The notes: generated by a model not told the origin, from the letters alone. Shown: positions 39,578 through 49,656, counted from the first letter of the stretch. The stretch is DNA of 64,000 bases from SZUA-38 sp965212525 (GCA_965212525.1 CBDBVC010000013.1:62001-126000); one strand, 5' to 3'. Numbers and translations: made by a program.

Positions 39578-40464
39578 TGACCGAATACATCAACCAGAAA
39601 AAACTTGATGACCTGGTCAGACTGCTGACCCTGGAACGACTGGAGGACAAGCTGTTTCGTGGCGAAAGCCGTGACATCGGCAGCAAGCAGGTGTTCGGCG
39701 GTCAGGTTCTGGGGCAGGCGCTGTCAGCAGCCAGTCATACCGTGGATGATCGCTGTGTGCATTCACTGCACGCCTATTTCCTGCGGCCGGGCGACATGGA
39801 AGCCCCGATTGTGTATGAGGTGGATCATCAGCTTGACGGGCGCAGCTTCGCCAATCGTCGTGTCATTGCCATCCAGCATGGTAAGCCGATCCTGAATCTG
39901 GCCTGCTCATTCCAGCGAGAGGAAAAAGGCATGGAACACCAGCGTCCGATGCCTGATGTGCCACATTTCAGCGAACTGACCGATCAGTCCGAGGAGAACA
40001 TCATTGGGCTGGACAGGCTTCCAGCCAAGATCAAGCGGTTCCTGTTCGATACCCGCCCCTTCAATTTCCGCTGGGTACAGAAGCCACGACTGAAAAACCC
40101 GGACCCGACCGAACCGGTGCGACAACTCTGGTTCAAGACCTCAGGCGTGCTGCCCGATGACCCCAATCTGCACCGAGCCATGCTTACCTATGCCTCGGAC
40201 TATGGCCTGCTCACCACCTCTCTGCTGCCGCACGGCATCGCCCTGTTCAACGAGCGATTGCAGCTGGTGAGCCTTGATCATGCCATGTTCTTCCACCGGG
40301 AATTCCGCATCGATGAATGGCTGCTGTACAGCCTGGAAAGCCCGATTGCCATCGGTGCCCGCGGCCTGTCGCGGGGACAGGTCTACAACCAGCAGGGCGA
40401 TCTGGTGGCTTCGGTCAATCAGGAAGGCCTCATCCGGTTGTGGGACAAGCCGGAAGCGGACTGA
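39577..40464 (+). CDS. tesB: Acyl-CoA thioesterase II
   Basis: It hydrolyses medium- and long-chain acyl-CoA. The 295-residue protein has two hotdog domains; the first holds GGQVLGQALSAASHTV and HSLHAYFLRPGD, the second includes SLDHAMFFHREFR with the catalytic Asp-type site, and RGLSRGQVYNQQG. The ATG shares the final A of the previous stop codon (TGATG), implying coupled translation with the M14 peptidase. Confidence 0.94.
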   Translation: MTEYINQKKLDDLVRLLTLERLEDKLFRGESRDIGSKQVFGGQVLGQALSAASHTVDDRCVHSLHAYFLRPGDMEAPIVYEVDHQLDGRSFANRRVIAIQHGKPILNLACSFQREEKGMEHQRPMPDVPHFSELTDQSEENIIGLDRLPAKIKRFLFDTRPFNFRWVQKPRLKNPDPTEPVRQLWFKTSGVLPDDPNLHRAMLTYASDYGLLTTSLLPHGIALFNERLQLVSLDHAMFFHREFRIDEWLLYSLESPIAIGARGLSRGQVYNQQGDLVASVNQEGLIRLWDKPEAD

Positions 40465-40494
40465 CAGCCATCATGACCACAGCCCCTGGTCATC

Positions 40495-41277
40495 TCAGCA
40501 GGTGGCACCTGCCTGACTGAGCCAGGCGATCAGCCTGTCCCGTAACGCGCTCATGTCGTGACCGGTACGATCTTCATGAAACATGGATGAACCGTGCACC
40601 CCGTTCTCGACTTCCCAGAACTCGGCGCCGGCGGCGCGCAGTATGTCGCGCTGCTCGATGACGCTGTCGTTTTCCATTTCCCGGTCAGGCCGTAACACCA
40701 GCACCGGTGCACGAACCTGGTCGGCCCACATGCGGGCACGACAATCCACCATTGGACCTCCGGCTGCCGGTGAGGCTGCAATCACTGCGCTGACACGGTC
40801 GGAGTTGTCGGCAGCCAGCCGATACACCAGTGAAGCCGAATAGGAGCTTCCCCAGACCATCACCTGACCGACATCAGTCTCTTTTACTGCATAATCAAGT
40901 GCCGCCTGCAGATCAGGATAGACCTCACAGTAACCGGGTGGCTCATCGGCAGCCAGTTTGTCCACTGTTCGATTGCTGTGTCCAAAACGTTCACCACCGC
41001 TGCGCTGGTCCCAGGCCATGACGCGATATCCGGCTGAATTTAGCCAGGTCGCCAGGGTTTCGTATTCACCTCGACCATTGGACCCCGCCTGATGAAACAT
41101 CAGCACCAGCGGACCATTCCTGCAGCGTTCAGAGGTGTAATATTCACCGAACAGCGTGACCCCATCGGCTGTTGTCGTGCTGATCTCGCGGCCGGTGGTT
41201 CCGGATTCTGCTGCGCCAATTGACAGATGCATTGCGCACGCAACCAGTAACAGGCTGCCATTGATGAGTCGTCTCAT
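40495..41277 (-). CDS. Secreted alpha/beta hydrolase
   Basis: The 260-residue protein has a signal peptide (MRRLINGSLLLVACAMHLSIGA). The nucleophile elbow is GSSYSAS. LVLMFHQAGSNGRGEY forms the oxyanion region, and the segment with VENGVHGSSMF supplies a catalytic His. The likely Asp is in VLRPDREMEND. Similar proteins belong to the dienelactone hydrolase-like group, with unknown substrates. It is convergent with tesB and divergent from recQ. Confidence 0.85.
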   Translation of the reverse strand: MRRLINGSLLLVACAMHLSIGAAESGTTGREISTTTADGVTLFGEYYTSERCRNGPLVLMFHQAGSNGRGEYETLATWLNSAGYRVMAWDQRSGGERFGHSNRTVDKLAADEPPGYCEVYPDLQAALDYAVKETDVGQVMVWGSSYSASLVYRLAADNSDRVSAVIAASPAAGGPMVDCRARMWADQVRAPVLVLRPDREMENDSVIEQRDILRAAGAEFWEVENGVHGSSMFHEDRTGHDMSALRDRLIAWLSQAGATC

Positions 41278-41444
41278 GTCCAGTCCTCCGAAGTATCTGT
41301 ATCTAGCTACTCTCTTGTGACGGCATTCTCAGCGGCCAGTACAATCTTTCCGCATGTCGTCTGTACCAGTATCGCATGACCCGCTGGATCATGGCCTGCT
41401 GTTGATCAAATTTGCTTGGCCTTGCCGACGCATTGCGTTAGCCT

Positions 41445-43274
41445 GTGCGAATGCCACAAACTGCTCTCAACGTACTCAAGGACACCTTCGGGTACACCGC
41501 CTTTCGAGACGCTCAGTCGGACATCATCGATACTGTCAGCAATGGTGGTGACGCACTGGTGCTCATGCCGACAGGCGGCGGCAAATCATTGTGCTACCAG
41601 ATACCGGCGCTACTGCGTGATGGCACGGCCATTGTGATCTCGCCATTGATCGCACTCATGCATGATCAGGTGGTGGCGCTGAAGCAGAACGGTGTGAACG
41701 CCGCTTTCCTGAACTCTAGCCTGAATCAGGAAGATGCAGCAACTGTGGAACAGTCATTGCTCTCGGGAGATCTCGATCTGCTCTATGTGGCACCCGAGCG
41801 CCTGCTGACGGGACGTTTCCTGAACTTGCTGTCGCAATCACGACTGGCACTGTTTGCCATTGATGAAGCACATTGTGTCTCTCAGTGGGGCCATGATTTC
41901 AGACCGGAATATGCCCAGTTATCCATCCTTCATGAACGCTTTCCAGAGGTTCCCCGGATGGCGCTCACTGCCACTGCCGATTCCAGAACCCGAGATGAGA
42001 TCATCGAAAAACTGGACCTGGGTCGGGCACGCATCTTTGTCAGTAGCTTCGATCGACCGAATATTCGATATGCCATTACCGGCAAGGACAACGCCAAGCA
42101 GGCATTGCTCAGGTTCATCAGCAGTCAGCATCAGAACGATGCTGGAATCGTCTACTGCCTGTCACGAAAACGGGTCGACTCGTTTGCTGATTTTCTGTGC
42201 CAGAAAGGCTACCGTGCTCTGCCCTACCATGCCGGCATGGCATCGGACGAACGCGAACGCAACCAGTCGACATTCCTGCAGGAAGAGGGTGTGATCATTG
42301 TTGCCACCATTGCCTTCGGCATGGGTATCGACAAGCCCAATGTGCGTTTTGTTGCGCACATGGATTTGCCAAAGAGCATCGAAGCCTATTATCAGGAGAC
42401 CGGTCGTGCCGGGCGCGATGGGCTGCCCGCCAACGCCTGGATGGCCTATGGCATGCAGGATGTCATCCAGCTGCGCAGCTGGACCGAACAGAGTGAGGCT
42501 TCGGACAGCAAGAAACGTATCGAGCATGACAAGCTCAACGCCCTGCTGGCCCTGTGTGAAACCAGCGAATGTCGAAGGCAGATGCTGCTGGCACATTTTG
42601 ATGAAGCACTGGAACAGCCCTGTGGCAATTGTGATAACTGCATCAATGGTGTGGAAACATGGGATGCCACTGAAGCGGCACAGAAAGCACTCTCCTGTAT
42701 CTACCGGACCGAACAGCGCTTTGGTACTGCACACGTCATCGACGTACTGCTCGGAAAGGAAACCGACAAGATCGAACGCTTCGGTCATCAGCACCTGGGC
42801 ACGTTCGGAATCGGCAGCGATCTGGACAAGAACACCTGGCGCTCACTGATCAGACAGCTGGTGGCCTTCGGGTATGCCGACGTTGATGTCGAGGGCTATA
42901 ACGCGCTCAGGCTGACTGAAAAATGTCGCAGCCTGCTGCGGGGCGACATCACGTTCCAGGTACGCAAGCCAGAAAGAAAGGTCAAGCTCGGCAACACACG
43001 GTCTGTCAGTATTGCGCTGGCACCCGAGGATGAACCCATGTTTGATGCCCTGCGAGCGCGCCGGCTGGAACTGGCACACGAACAGGGGGTTCCTCCCTAT
43101 GTGATCTTCCACGACAAGACACTCAAGTCACTGGCCGAACACCGTCCGCAATCACATGAAGAAATGCTCTCGATCAGCGGTATCGGGCAGCACAAACTGG
43201 ATCGCTACGGTGACGATTTCCTTGAGGTGATCTGTGAACACAGCGCTGCCGAACCGGGCCAGCCAAGTCCGTAG
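41445..43274 (+). CDS. recQ: ATP-dependent DNA helicase RecQ
   Basis: This 609-residue 3'-5' helicase acts in recombination and fork repair. It has MPTGGGKSLCYQ (motif I), DEAHCVSQWGHDFRP (motif II and aromatic loop), the zinc-binding cysteines of the RQC region (CETSECRRQML, CGNCDNC), a winged-helix domain and an HRDC domain at the C-terminus (LRARRLELAHEQGVPPYVIF). Length and order match RecQ. Confidence 0.96.
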   Translation: MRMPQTALNVLKDTFGYTAFRDAQSDIIDTVSNGGDALVLMPTGGGKSLCYQIPALLRDGTAIVISPLIALMHDQVVALKQNGVNAAFLNSSLNQEDAATVEQSLLSGDLDLLYVAPERLLTGRFLNLLSQSRLALFAIDEAHCVSQWGHDFRPEYAQLSILHERFPEVPRMALTATADSRTRDEIIEKLDLGRARIFVSSFDRPNIRYAITGKDNAKQALLRFISSQHQNDAGIVYCLSRKRVDSFADFLCQKGYRALPYHAGMASDERERNQSTFLQEEGVIIVATIAFGMGIDKPNVRFVAHMDLPKSIEAYYQETGRAGRDGLPANAWMAYGMQDVIQLRSWTEQSEASDSKKRIEHDKLNALLALCETSECRRQMLLAHFDEALEQPCGNCDNCINGVETWDATEAAQKALSCIYRTEQRFGTAHVIDVLLGKETDKIERFGHQHLGTFGIGSDLDKNTWRSLIRQLVAFGYADVDVEGYNALRLTEKCRSLLRGDITFQVRKPERKVKLGNTRSVSIALAPEDEPMFDALRARRLELAHEQGVPPYVIFHDKTLKSLAEHRPQSHEEMLSISGIGQHKLDRYGDDFLEVICEHSAAEPGQPSP

Positions 43275-43405
43275 CCTGTGAGCTCGCTGCTTCCACAGGC
43301 AAGTCATTCGGCGCATGTTGGCTGATGGAACAAACTGCTAGACTCTGCCAGCATGAACGCGCCGGAACTGCATCGCATCCCCTGTCCACGAAACACCAGT
43401 CAGGC

Positions 43406-44830
43406 ATGCTTGTCATGATCCGTCTGTTTGCAATGCTGACTCTGCTGCACTCATCCGGCCTTCTGGCAGCGCCAGACCTGCCCGATGCAGGCAGGCTTGA
43501 ATCGTTGCGGGCAGAGATCGAGCGAATCCGGATCCGTAACGATGTTGCCGGCGTCGGACTGGTTCTGGTGTCAGGCGAAAACGTACTGTTTGCCGGCGGC
43601 CTTGGTGTCGAGGACTGGGACAGTCGCAAGCCGATGACCGAATCCTCACTGATTCGAATCGGCTCCATCACCAAGACATTCACTGGACTTGCCGCATTGC
43701 GTCTGAAACAGGCCGGCCGACTCGACCTTAACCAGACCGTACCTGAAACCCGCGATGAGCTGAGGCTCTACCGCAACAATCACGACAATGAACAGGTCAC
43801 CATCGCCCAGCTGCTGGAGCACACTGCAGGCCTCAGGGATCTGAGTCGACGCGAATTCGACTATCCGGACCCGCTGCCGCTGGAGCAGGCATTGCGTGTG
43901 GAGCCCCGCTCTCGAACACTTGGTTGGGCTCCTGGCTATCATTCCGAATACACCAATTCCGGTGCCGGAGTGGCCGCCTGGGCCATCGAGCAGGCAACCG
44001 GGATCGATTTCGATGCCTACACTCGAGAGCAGGTGTTGCTGCCACTGGGCATGGACAACGCCGACTTGCGTCACCGGCCTGGACTAGAGGATGAGCTGGC
44101 CACCGGTTACAACACGGATGGCCGCACTACCATAGCCTACTGGCACACACTGTACCGGCCATTCGGCGGCATTCATGCGCGCGTCTCCGAGATGGCCGGT
44201 CTGATACAGCTGTACCTGAATCGGGGCCGTATCCAGGGCGAGGACTTTCTGTCGACAGAGAACATGCGACTGAGTGAACAACCGCAGACATCCGCCGCGG
44301 CACGAGCAGGTCTCGAATTCGGTTACGGCTATGGCAACTATGCCTGGCTCAGGGACGGCATCCTGTTTCAGGGACATGGCGGTGATGCCGATGGTTATCT
44401 GTCGCGTTTCGGGTACAGTCACGAACTCGGAACCGGCTATTTCATCGTCATCAATGCCTTTCAGAACAGCACACTGCTGCAGATGCGAAGACAGGTGGAG
44501 CGCTACCTGATCAATGGAACCAAACCCCGATCAGCACCACCTGCCTGGACAATGGATGATCCGGAACGCTATACCGGCATCTACCGCAGGGCCACCTGGC
44601 GCTTTGGTCGACGTCCCGATGAGCGTGTTGAGATCACCCTGGATCGTCGCGGGCTGCGCATGCGTTCACTCAATGAACGTCGCTACTGGATACTGATACC
44701 GGTGGCACCCGGCCTTTTCAGGCGCCCGGACGAACCGCTGGCCACGGCAGCCCTGGTCGAGGAGAATGGCACCATGTACCTGCAGACGGAATTTGGCAAT
44801 TACGAGCGCGAATCCAGTACTCAACCATGA
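43406..44830 (+). CDS. Secreted serine hydrolase (class C beta-lactamase/esterase fold)
   Basis: I choose the ATG at 43406 (474 residues; 43415 is an alternative). A signal peptide ends near LLAAPD. The penicillin-recognising fold shows SITK with Ser87 and Lys90, and YTN at 182-184. The last motif HGG is in FQGHGGDADGYLS. The C-terminal 100 residues after about 370 form an extra domain common in such esterases. It is probably an esterase or peptidase rather than an antibiotic resistance gene. Its stop overlaps the start of the ExbD-like gene by four bases. Confidence 0.88.
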   Translation: MLVMIRLFAMLTLLHSSGLLAAPDLPDAGRLESLRAEIERIRIRNDVAGVGLVLVSGENVLFAGGLGVEDWDSRKPMTESSLIRIGSITKTFTGLAALRLKQAGRLDLNQTVPETRDELRLYRNNHDNEQVTIAQLLEHTAGLRDLSRREFDYPDPLPLEQALRVEPRSRTLGWAPGYHSEYTNSGAGVAAWAIEQATGIDFDAYTREQVLLPLGMDNADLRHRPGLEDELATGYNTDGRTTIAYWHTLYRPFGGIHARVSEMAGLIQLYLNRGRIQGEDFLSTENMRLSEQPQTSAAARAGLEFGYGYGNYAWLRDGILFQGHGGDADGYLSRFGYSHELGTGYFIVINAFQNSTLLQMRRQVERYLINGTKPRSAPPAWTMDDPERYTGIYRRATWRFGRRPDERVEITLDRRGLRMRSLNERRYWILIPVAPGLFRRPDEPLATAALVEENGTMYLQTEFGNYERESSTQP

Positions 44831-45171
44831 AAGAGCTGATATTCATTGTATTCTTCATCGCCACCTACATTCACGCCTGTACCCAGGAAACTGAGCTCGT
44901 CACGACCACCACAGTCCCAGACGGGCCATCTACTGTACAAATCGAGATGCTTGCCGATTCCACATTACGCATCAACGGCGATGCAATTGCTGTTGATAAT
45001 CTGATCGATCATCTGGATCTTCTCGCCCAGCAGAAACCTATTGAAAACATCGTGCTGATTGTCGACAGAGCCGCCACTACAGGTGAGTTGGTGAGTGTGA
45101 TGGACATACTGAAAACTGCAGGCCACCACAGTCTGAGATTGGAAGAATCGAGTAACACTGCAGATCAATAG
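44827..45171 (+). CDS. ExbD/TolR-like periplasmic domain as a small lipoprotein
   Basis: A 114-residue protein with a short hydrophobic start (ELIFIVFFIATYIHAC) that ends at a lipobox-like Cys18. The rest reads like the periplasmic domain of ExbD/TolR: TLRINGDAIAVDNLIDHL, then NIVLIVDRAATTGELVSVMDI and LKTAGHHSLRL. The usual ExbD transmembrane helix with its functional Asp is missing, and no exbB or tonB gene is nearby. It is coupled to the upstream serine hydrolase gene (ATGA overlap). The lipoprotein call is moderate; the ExbD-like domain call is stronger. Its role is unknown. Confidence 0.65.
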   Translation: MKELIFIVFFIATYIHACTQETELVTTTTVPDGPSTVQIEMLADSTLRINGDAIAVDNLIDHLDLLAQQKPIENIVLIVDRAATTGELVSVMDILKTAGHHSLRLEESSNTADQ

Positions 45172-45207
45172 CGCCCATTGACCCAGGCTAACGATTTGTC
45201 ATCAAGA

Positions 45208-46977
45208 TCAGGAAATCGAATTCACATAACAGCTGCGCCCGCTATCCTTGGCCTCGTATAGTGCTCGGTCTGCCTCAGATAGCGCATTGTTCCAGCCACC
45301 TCTGTTCTCATCGCTGATAACACTGATGCCAATGGACGCGGTCACTGCCAGTTGGCCCTGATCGGTCCTGATAACAGTGTCTTCAATCTTACGCAGTAGT
45401 CGTTCGGCATATTCGTCGATTCGTTCCGTTGGGATGTCGTCGCTGAGCAGCATGAATTCCTCTCCACCCCATCGTCCCACAAAGCGGTCTGAATCAATCT
45501 CACTTTTCAGGCAGTTTGCAATCTCGACCAGCAGTAAATCGCCGACCTCATGACCGTGGCTATCATTGACTGCCTTGAAGTGATCCAGATCGATCAGCCA
45601 CAGGATTCGGACCTGTGGCGGTTCCGGAAAGGGGTGCTGTTCCAGCCAGTGGTTGATGGCCCTGCGATTACCCAGACGAGTGAGGCTGTCTCGCATGCTG
45701 ATGCGTCGCAAACGGCGATTCATGCGCATCTGCCAGAACAGGAATGCGGTACCGGCTACCAGCACAAAGCCTGCGGACATCAGCCATCGCCAGCGGTTCA
45801 GACTGGCCTGGGCCAGTTGTGTTTCGGTTTCTGCATTGTGGCTGCGCAGTTGTGCCAGCTCTTCACGCTGCTGGCTGTCGCGCAGCCGGGCCTCCATTTC
45901 GGCCATGCTCTGCTTGTTGAAGCTCTGCTGGAATTCACGATCATTGTCACGCGCAAGTTTCAGTGCCTCCAGTGCCCTGTCCGTCTCGCCAAGTCTTTCA
46001 TAAACACTGACCATGGCTGACAGTGGACCACTGTCGCCTACCTCGTTTGCGTTGACGATGAAGAAATCATAGGCCCGGTCGATTTGAGCCCTGGCAAGAT
46101 CAGACCGTCCATTGTGGAGCAGAATGGAGGCATGCGTGGTCAGTGCCGACATCAGGTCTCCCTGCTGGTCGAGCTGCTCAAGCATCTCGAGTGCCTTTTC
46201 AATATGGCCCAGTGCTGTTTCATAATCCCCGACACCGGCATGACCCGACGCCAGACCCTGATAGATCAGCGCCACACGTGATACAGGCCAGTGCTCATTG
46301 ATCAGATCAACCACCCGGTCGTAGATGAGCAGCGATTTTTCATAGTCTCCCTGGCCATCCAGTGTTACAGCGAGATTGAACAGCACAGGTGCCTCGTATC
46401 GACGGTCATCCAGCTGATCCATCAATTCGAGTGCCATGGTGTAATTGGCAATGGCGCGGTTGTGCTCGCGTATCTCCGAATGCAACACCCCCAGATTGAC
46501 CAGCAGCGGTATCTGCTCCGCTTTCAATCCGGTTTCTCCTGCACGGTACATGGCTGAAGCATAGGCCTCAGTGGCACTGATGCGATTTCCAATGCGGTGG
46601 TAGATACTGCCGGCACGACGCATCAGAGTCACGCTGTCTGCGTTCACCGGAAGGCCGGCAGCAAGAATTTCCAGAGTACCGGCCTGTTTCTGCGCCAGGT
46701 CATTCTCGCCCAGTGTGGCGTGGCCCCAGCCAAGGCAACCGAGCGCATGGCCATACGGCACTGGATCATGGCTCACATCAAGCTCACTGATCAGTTTCTG
46801 TGCCAGTGCCACGGCGGCGGCCGGATCATCGTCTTCGAGTGCCTGACACTGCTTCAGATCCGACTCTATATCGGCGACTGCCTGACACATCATCAGACAT
46901 GAAATGACAAGACAAAACATGTGACGCAGACGATTCCGCGGCGAGCGCACACGTGTATGGACAAACTGTCCGAACAT
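45208..46977 (-). CDS. TPR-containing membrane diguanylate cyclase
   Basis: The 589-residue protein begins with a signal peptide (LRHMFCLVISCLMMCQAVAD), then several tetratricopeptide repeats over about residues 35-370, a coiled-coil segment, one membrane helix around 398-418, and a cytoplasmic GGDEF domain with GGEEF at 504-508. The positions for an RxxD inhibition site read DSDR, so feedback inhibition is not expected, unlike the cyclase at 719-1927. TPRs in the periplasm suggest a protein or peptide input. A strong ribosome binding site GGAGGGATA precedes the ATG at 46977. Confidence 0.9.
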   Translation of the reverse strand: MFGQFVHTRVRSPRNRLRHMFCLVISCLMMCQAVADIESDLKQCQALEDDDPAAAVALAQKLISELDVSHDPVPYGHALGCLGWGHATLGENDLAQKQAGTLEILAAGLPVNADSVTLMRRAGSIYHRIGNRISATEAYASAMYRAGETGLKAEQIPLLVNLGVLHSEIREHNRAIANYTMALELMDQLDDRRYEAPVLFNLAVTLDGQGDYEKSLLIYDRVVDLINEHWPVSRVALIYQGLASGHAGVGDYETALGHIEKALEMLEQLDQQGDLMSALTTHASILLHNGRSDLARAQIDRAYDFFIVNANEVGDSGPLSAMVSVYERLGETDRALEALKLARDNDREFQQSFNKQSMAEMEARLRDSQQREELAQLRSHNAETETQLAQASLNRWRWLMSAGFVLVAGTAFLFWQMRMNRRLRRISMRDSLTRLGNRRAINHWLEQHPFPEPPQVRILWLIDLDHFKAVNDSHGHEVGDLLLVEIANCLKSEIDSDRFVGRWGGEEFMLLSDDIPTERIDEYAERLLRKIEDTVIRTDQGQLAVTASIGISVISDENRGGWNNALSEADRALYEAKDSGRSCYVNSIS

Positions 46978-47210
46978 TATCCCTCCAGTCGAATCAGGAC
47001 ATGATGGCTATACCCGATTCGTGTATCAGCAACCGGATACTCAGCCGGTCAGCGTAGCAAACACTGGTGGGGCCGGGAAATACTGAATGTAAACGATTGT
47101 TGAACCTTGCCTCTGGTCATCACTAATCCGACTGATTAATGCACAGGACTGTCGAAATCACTGCGACAGAATCGTCTATGATAATGAGATAATCATTCAG
47201 GGAGTTTCCC

Positions 47211-47702
47211 ATGCACCTGTCCAGAATAATCAGTCTGATGATGTTACCCATGATTGCCATCACTGCCCGTGCAGATGAAATACTGTTCCTAGAAATGATG
47301 GGGCACTGGGAATCGGATCAACCGGTTTTCGGCTCTCCCGCACACACCCGTCTGGACATACAGTCCACACTGGACAACAAGTTCATGCGCCTGGATTACA
47401 GCATCGAGAGCGAGCTGGCCGAAGGTCAGCGCTCACGCTTTGAGGGTGTGGCCTACTATCGGCGTGAACTGTCAGGCGAAGTGGCAGGCTTCTGGGCTGA
47501 CAACTCGGGCTTCCTGCATCCGATTCGGATTGTACAGGATGAGCACCTGCTGACGGCAACCTGGGGTGAAGCAGGCGCCAAGCAGGGCAGAACCGAGTAC
47601 CGGATCATTGACGAGAACACAATCAGTACCACTGACTGGATCCTGGCTGCAGAGGGCTGGCGCCAGTTCAACCAGAATGAATACAGGCGATCGAAGGATT
47701 GA
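47211..47702 (+). CDS. Secreted protein, DUF1579-like
   Basis: A 163-residue protein with a signal peptide (cut near ITARADE). The mature part is a single beta-rich domain opening with MMGHWESDQPVFG and containing FEGVAYYRRELSGEVAGFWADNSG split over strands; this resembles DUF1579/THAP4-type beta-barrels, a group that includes heme- or lipid-binding proteins. The similarity is moderate. It is flanked by a downstream hairpin and stands alone. Confidence 0.6.
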   Translation: MHLSRIISLMMLPMIAITARADEILFLEMMGHWESDQPVFGSPAHTRLDIQSTLDNKFMRLDYSIESELAEGQRSRFEGVAYYRRELSGEVAGFWADNSGFLHPIRIVQDEHLLTATWGEAGAKQGRTEYRIIDENTISTTDWILAAEGWRQFNQNEYRRSKD

Positions 47703-47717
47703 TGACTGCTCCTCTCC

Positions 47718-47745
47718 CTGGAAAAATGGCATGAATTTTTTCCAG
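47718..47745 (+). terminator. Terminator-like hairpin after the DUF1579-like gene
   Basis: CTGGAAAAA (47718-47726) pairs with TTTTTCCAG (47737-47745) around a 10-base loop. The stem ends in A/T pairs, similar to intrinsic terminators; the T-stretch is inside the stem. Confidence 0.45.
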
Positions 47746-47839
47746 TTCACTGGCATGATTCAACCACCAATCTCGCTATAGAGGGTATGCATTCGATGAA
47801 TGGATGCCATACTCAAACCAGGGACAAGGAAACGTAACC

Positions 47840-48988
47840 ATGAAAATCAGATATCTGTGTGCGGTCGTCATCTCCGGACTGCTTTTCAATTTAAGTCATG
47901 CCCAGACCGTCGACATGACCATTCTGTCGAATCCGGCTGCGATCAACAGCTATCCGGGCAATGATGGTCTGGTCGGCAACGGCGATGACGTGGTGTCATC
48001 CCAAACCACGACCAACAACGGCTCTGGACCAAATACCAGCGGCAGCTACGGTTACAATGCATTCAATTTCGGTGGCGCCAGCAATGAGAACGAATTGCCC
48101 ACCGGATTCAACGCGATCACCTTCGTCAATGGCAATGTCACCATCGATCAGGGCGTCTTCAACAATGGCGGTGGTGCCATCGTCACGGCACTGGATATCA
48201 CCAGCGGTACCGAACCGTTTCCGGGTCACGGAGCCTATTCGGCGACAGCGACGTCCATCAACAGCGGCACCTACAACCCGGGCAGCCAGCAGTTCACCCT
48301 GGATGTCGACATCTCGTTTCTGATCAATGGCAACACGTCCACCGAACCCGGGCTGGTTCTCAGTGGGACAGCCATCATGCTCGAGTCAAGCGAGTTCACC
48401 ACCGGTTCCGGCAACGCCTATGTCGATCAGGTTCTGGTGCCCCTGGCTCAGGCATCGGATGCCGACAGCCTGGCCTACTTCGATGGCACCGGCATGCTGC
48501 CCAACCTGGGTTTCCCGATCCGTTTCGTGATTGTGGCCGTTGAAGGCGGCAGTGGCGGGTTTACAATCAACCAGGGTATCTCAGGCAGCTGGTTCAACCC
48601 GGAGACCGCCGGTCAGGGTTTCCTGATCGATGTGGACCCCGAGAACAATTTCATCTTCATCGCCTGGTTTACCTACGATGATGAAGGCAACCGCATCAAG
48701 GTGGGCTCGGATGATCAGCGCTGGCTGACGGCCCAGGGCAACTATTCGGGTGGCAGTGCCAGCATTTCCATATTCGACACCTCGGGTGGACGCTTCAACG
48801 ATCCTCAACCCACCGATACAGATCTGGAAGGCACCATGAACATCTCATTCAGCAGCTGCAGCAGTGGTTCGGTGCAATTCAACCTGCCCGATGACGGCCT
48901 CAGCGGCACCATTCCGATTCAGCGACTGTTGCCAGCGACCTCTGCCCTGTGCGACACACTGGGTGCACCTGCAGCGCTCGACCGGTAA
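47840..48988 (+). CDS. Secreted protein of unknown function with a shared C-terminal domain
   Basis: I place the start at the ATG at 47840 (after AAGGAAACGTAACC), giving 382 residues with a signal peptide ending near SHAQ. The N-terminal part (about 20-240) is beta-rich, Gly/Asn/Thr-rich and unrecognised. The C-terminal part (about 246-371) is clearly homologous to the C-terminus of the serine hydrolase at 56062-57612: GSWFNPETAGQG, AWFTYDD, DQRWLTAQG, SCSSGSVQF, LSGTIPIQRL and a final Cys. Two cysteines are conserved in both, so a disulfide is plausible. This looks like a secreted, probably cell-surface protein. Confidence 0.75.
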   Translation: MKIRYLCAVVISGLLFNLSHAQTVDMTILSNPAAINSYPGNDGLVGNGDDVVSSQTTTNNGSGPNTSGSYGYNAFNFGGASNENELPTGFNAITFVNGNVTIDQGVFNNGGGAIVTALDITSGTEPFPGHGAYSATATSINSGTYNPGSQQFTLDVDISFLINGNTSTEPGLVLSGTAIMLESSEFTTGSGNAYVDQVLVPLAQASDADSLAYFDGTGMLPNLGFPIRFVIVAVEGGSGGFTINQGISGSWFNPETAGQGFLIDVDPENNFIFIAWFTYDDEGNRIKVGSDDQRWLTAQGNYSGGSASISIFDTSGGRFNDPQPTDTDLEGTMNISFSSCSSGSVQFNLPDDGLSGTIPIQRLLPATSALCDTLGAPAALDR

Positions 48989-49036
48989 TGAAGAGTCGCT
49001 CCACTCAGTGATGGGGCGACTGCTGTCCCTGGCAGG

Positions 49037-49525
49037 TCAGGTCGTTTCGACGGCCTTCCTGTCGGGCACAAAACTGGTATAGACGTAGACGGGTATATTC
49101 AGATCACCCAACTGATTCCTGATCAGAGGTCTGACATCGCTCCAGTCAAGTCCACCAACGCCTGTTGCCAGCCTTGGTATGGCAACGGAGTCAAACCCTT
49201 CCTTCACGATCAGTTTCTTGAGTGATCTCAGTGCATGATTGACACTGGTTGTCGTTGCCTTGCCAGGTCTTGCACCATGACCATAACCACCTTCCTGAGT
49301 GATCAGGTTCACAACCCGAACACCGCCCACGCCACCCCACACCCAGGCCTCGCCTGGCTTCGGGTGAGCTGTGTGGCACCAGTGATGGTAGTCCTTGTGC
49401 ATGGCTGGATACTGCTTGTGCAGTGACTGCGCCAGCCCCTGATTCATTGGATCATTGGCGGCGACGCCATGAGCAATCACCTGAGCTTGCGTGAGCAGGA
49501 TATCGCCTTCCACTTCATGGATCAT
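49037..49525 (-). CDS. Macrodomain protein (ADP-ribose binding)
   Basis: I choose the ATG at 49525 (MIHEVEGDILLTQ), giving 162 residues; the frame extends to 49579 without family sequence. The macrodomain fold is seen in GDILLTQAQVIAHGVAAND, the diphosphate loop NLITQEGGYGHGARP and IPRLATGVGGLDW. Such proteins bind or hydrolyse ADP-ribose derivatives, for example O-acetyl-ADP-ribose or ADP-ribosylated protein. Its partner is unknown. It is a single gene on the minus strand. Confidence 0.88.
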   Translation of the reverse strand: MIHEVEGDILLTQAQVIAHGVAANDPMNQGLAQSLHKQYPAMHKDYHHWCHTAHPKPGEAWVWGGVGGVRVVNLITQEGGYGHGARPGKATTTSVNHALRSLKKLIVKEGFDSVAIPRLATGVGGLDWSDVRPLIRNQLGDLNIPVYVYTSFVPDRKAVETT

Positions 49526-49656
49526 ATGTGACTTCCTTCGTGATTGTATGACCCTGATGGTAGTGTGGCGGTGTGGCAACCGGTATACGAGATACTACCT
49601 AGCATGTGCCGAGTCGAGCCATTGCCACCACAAGATTTCCATGTCACGTATCTGCC

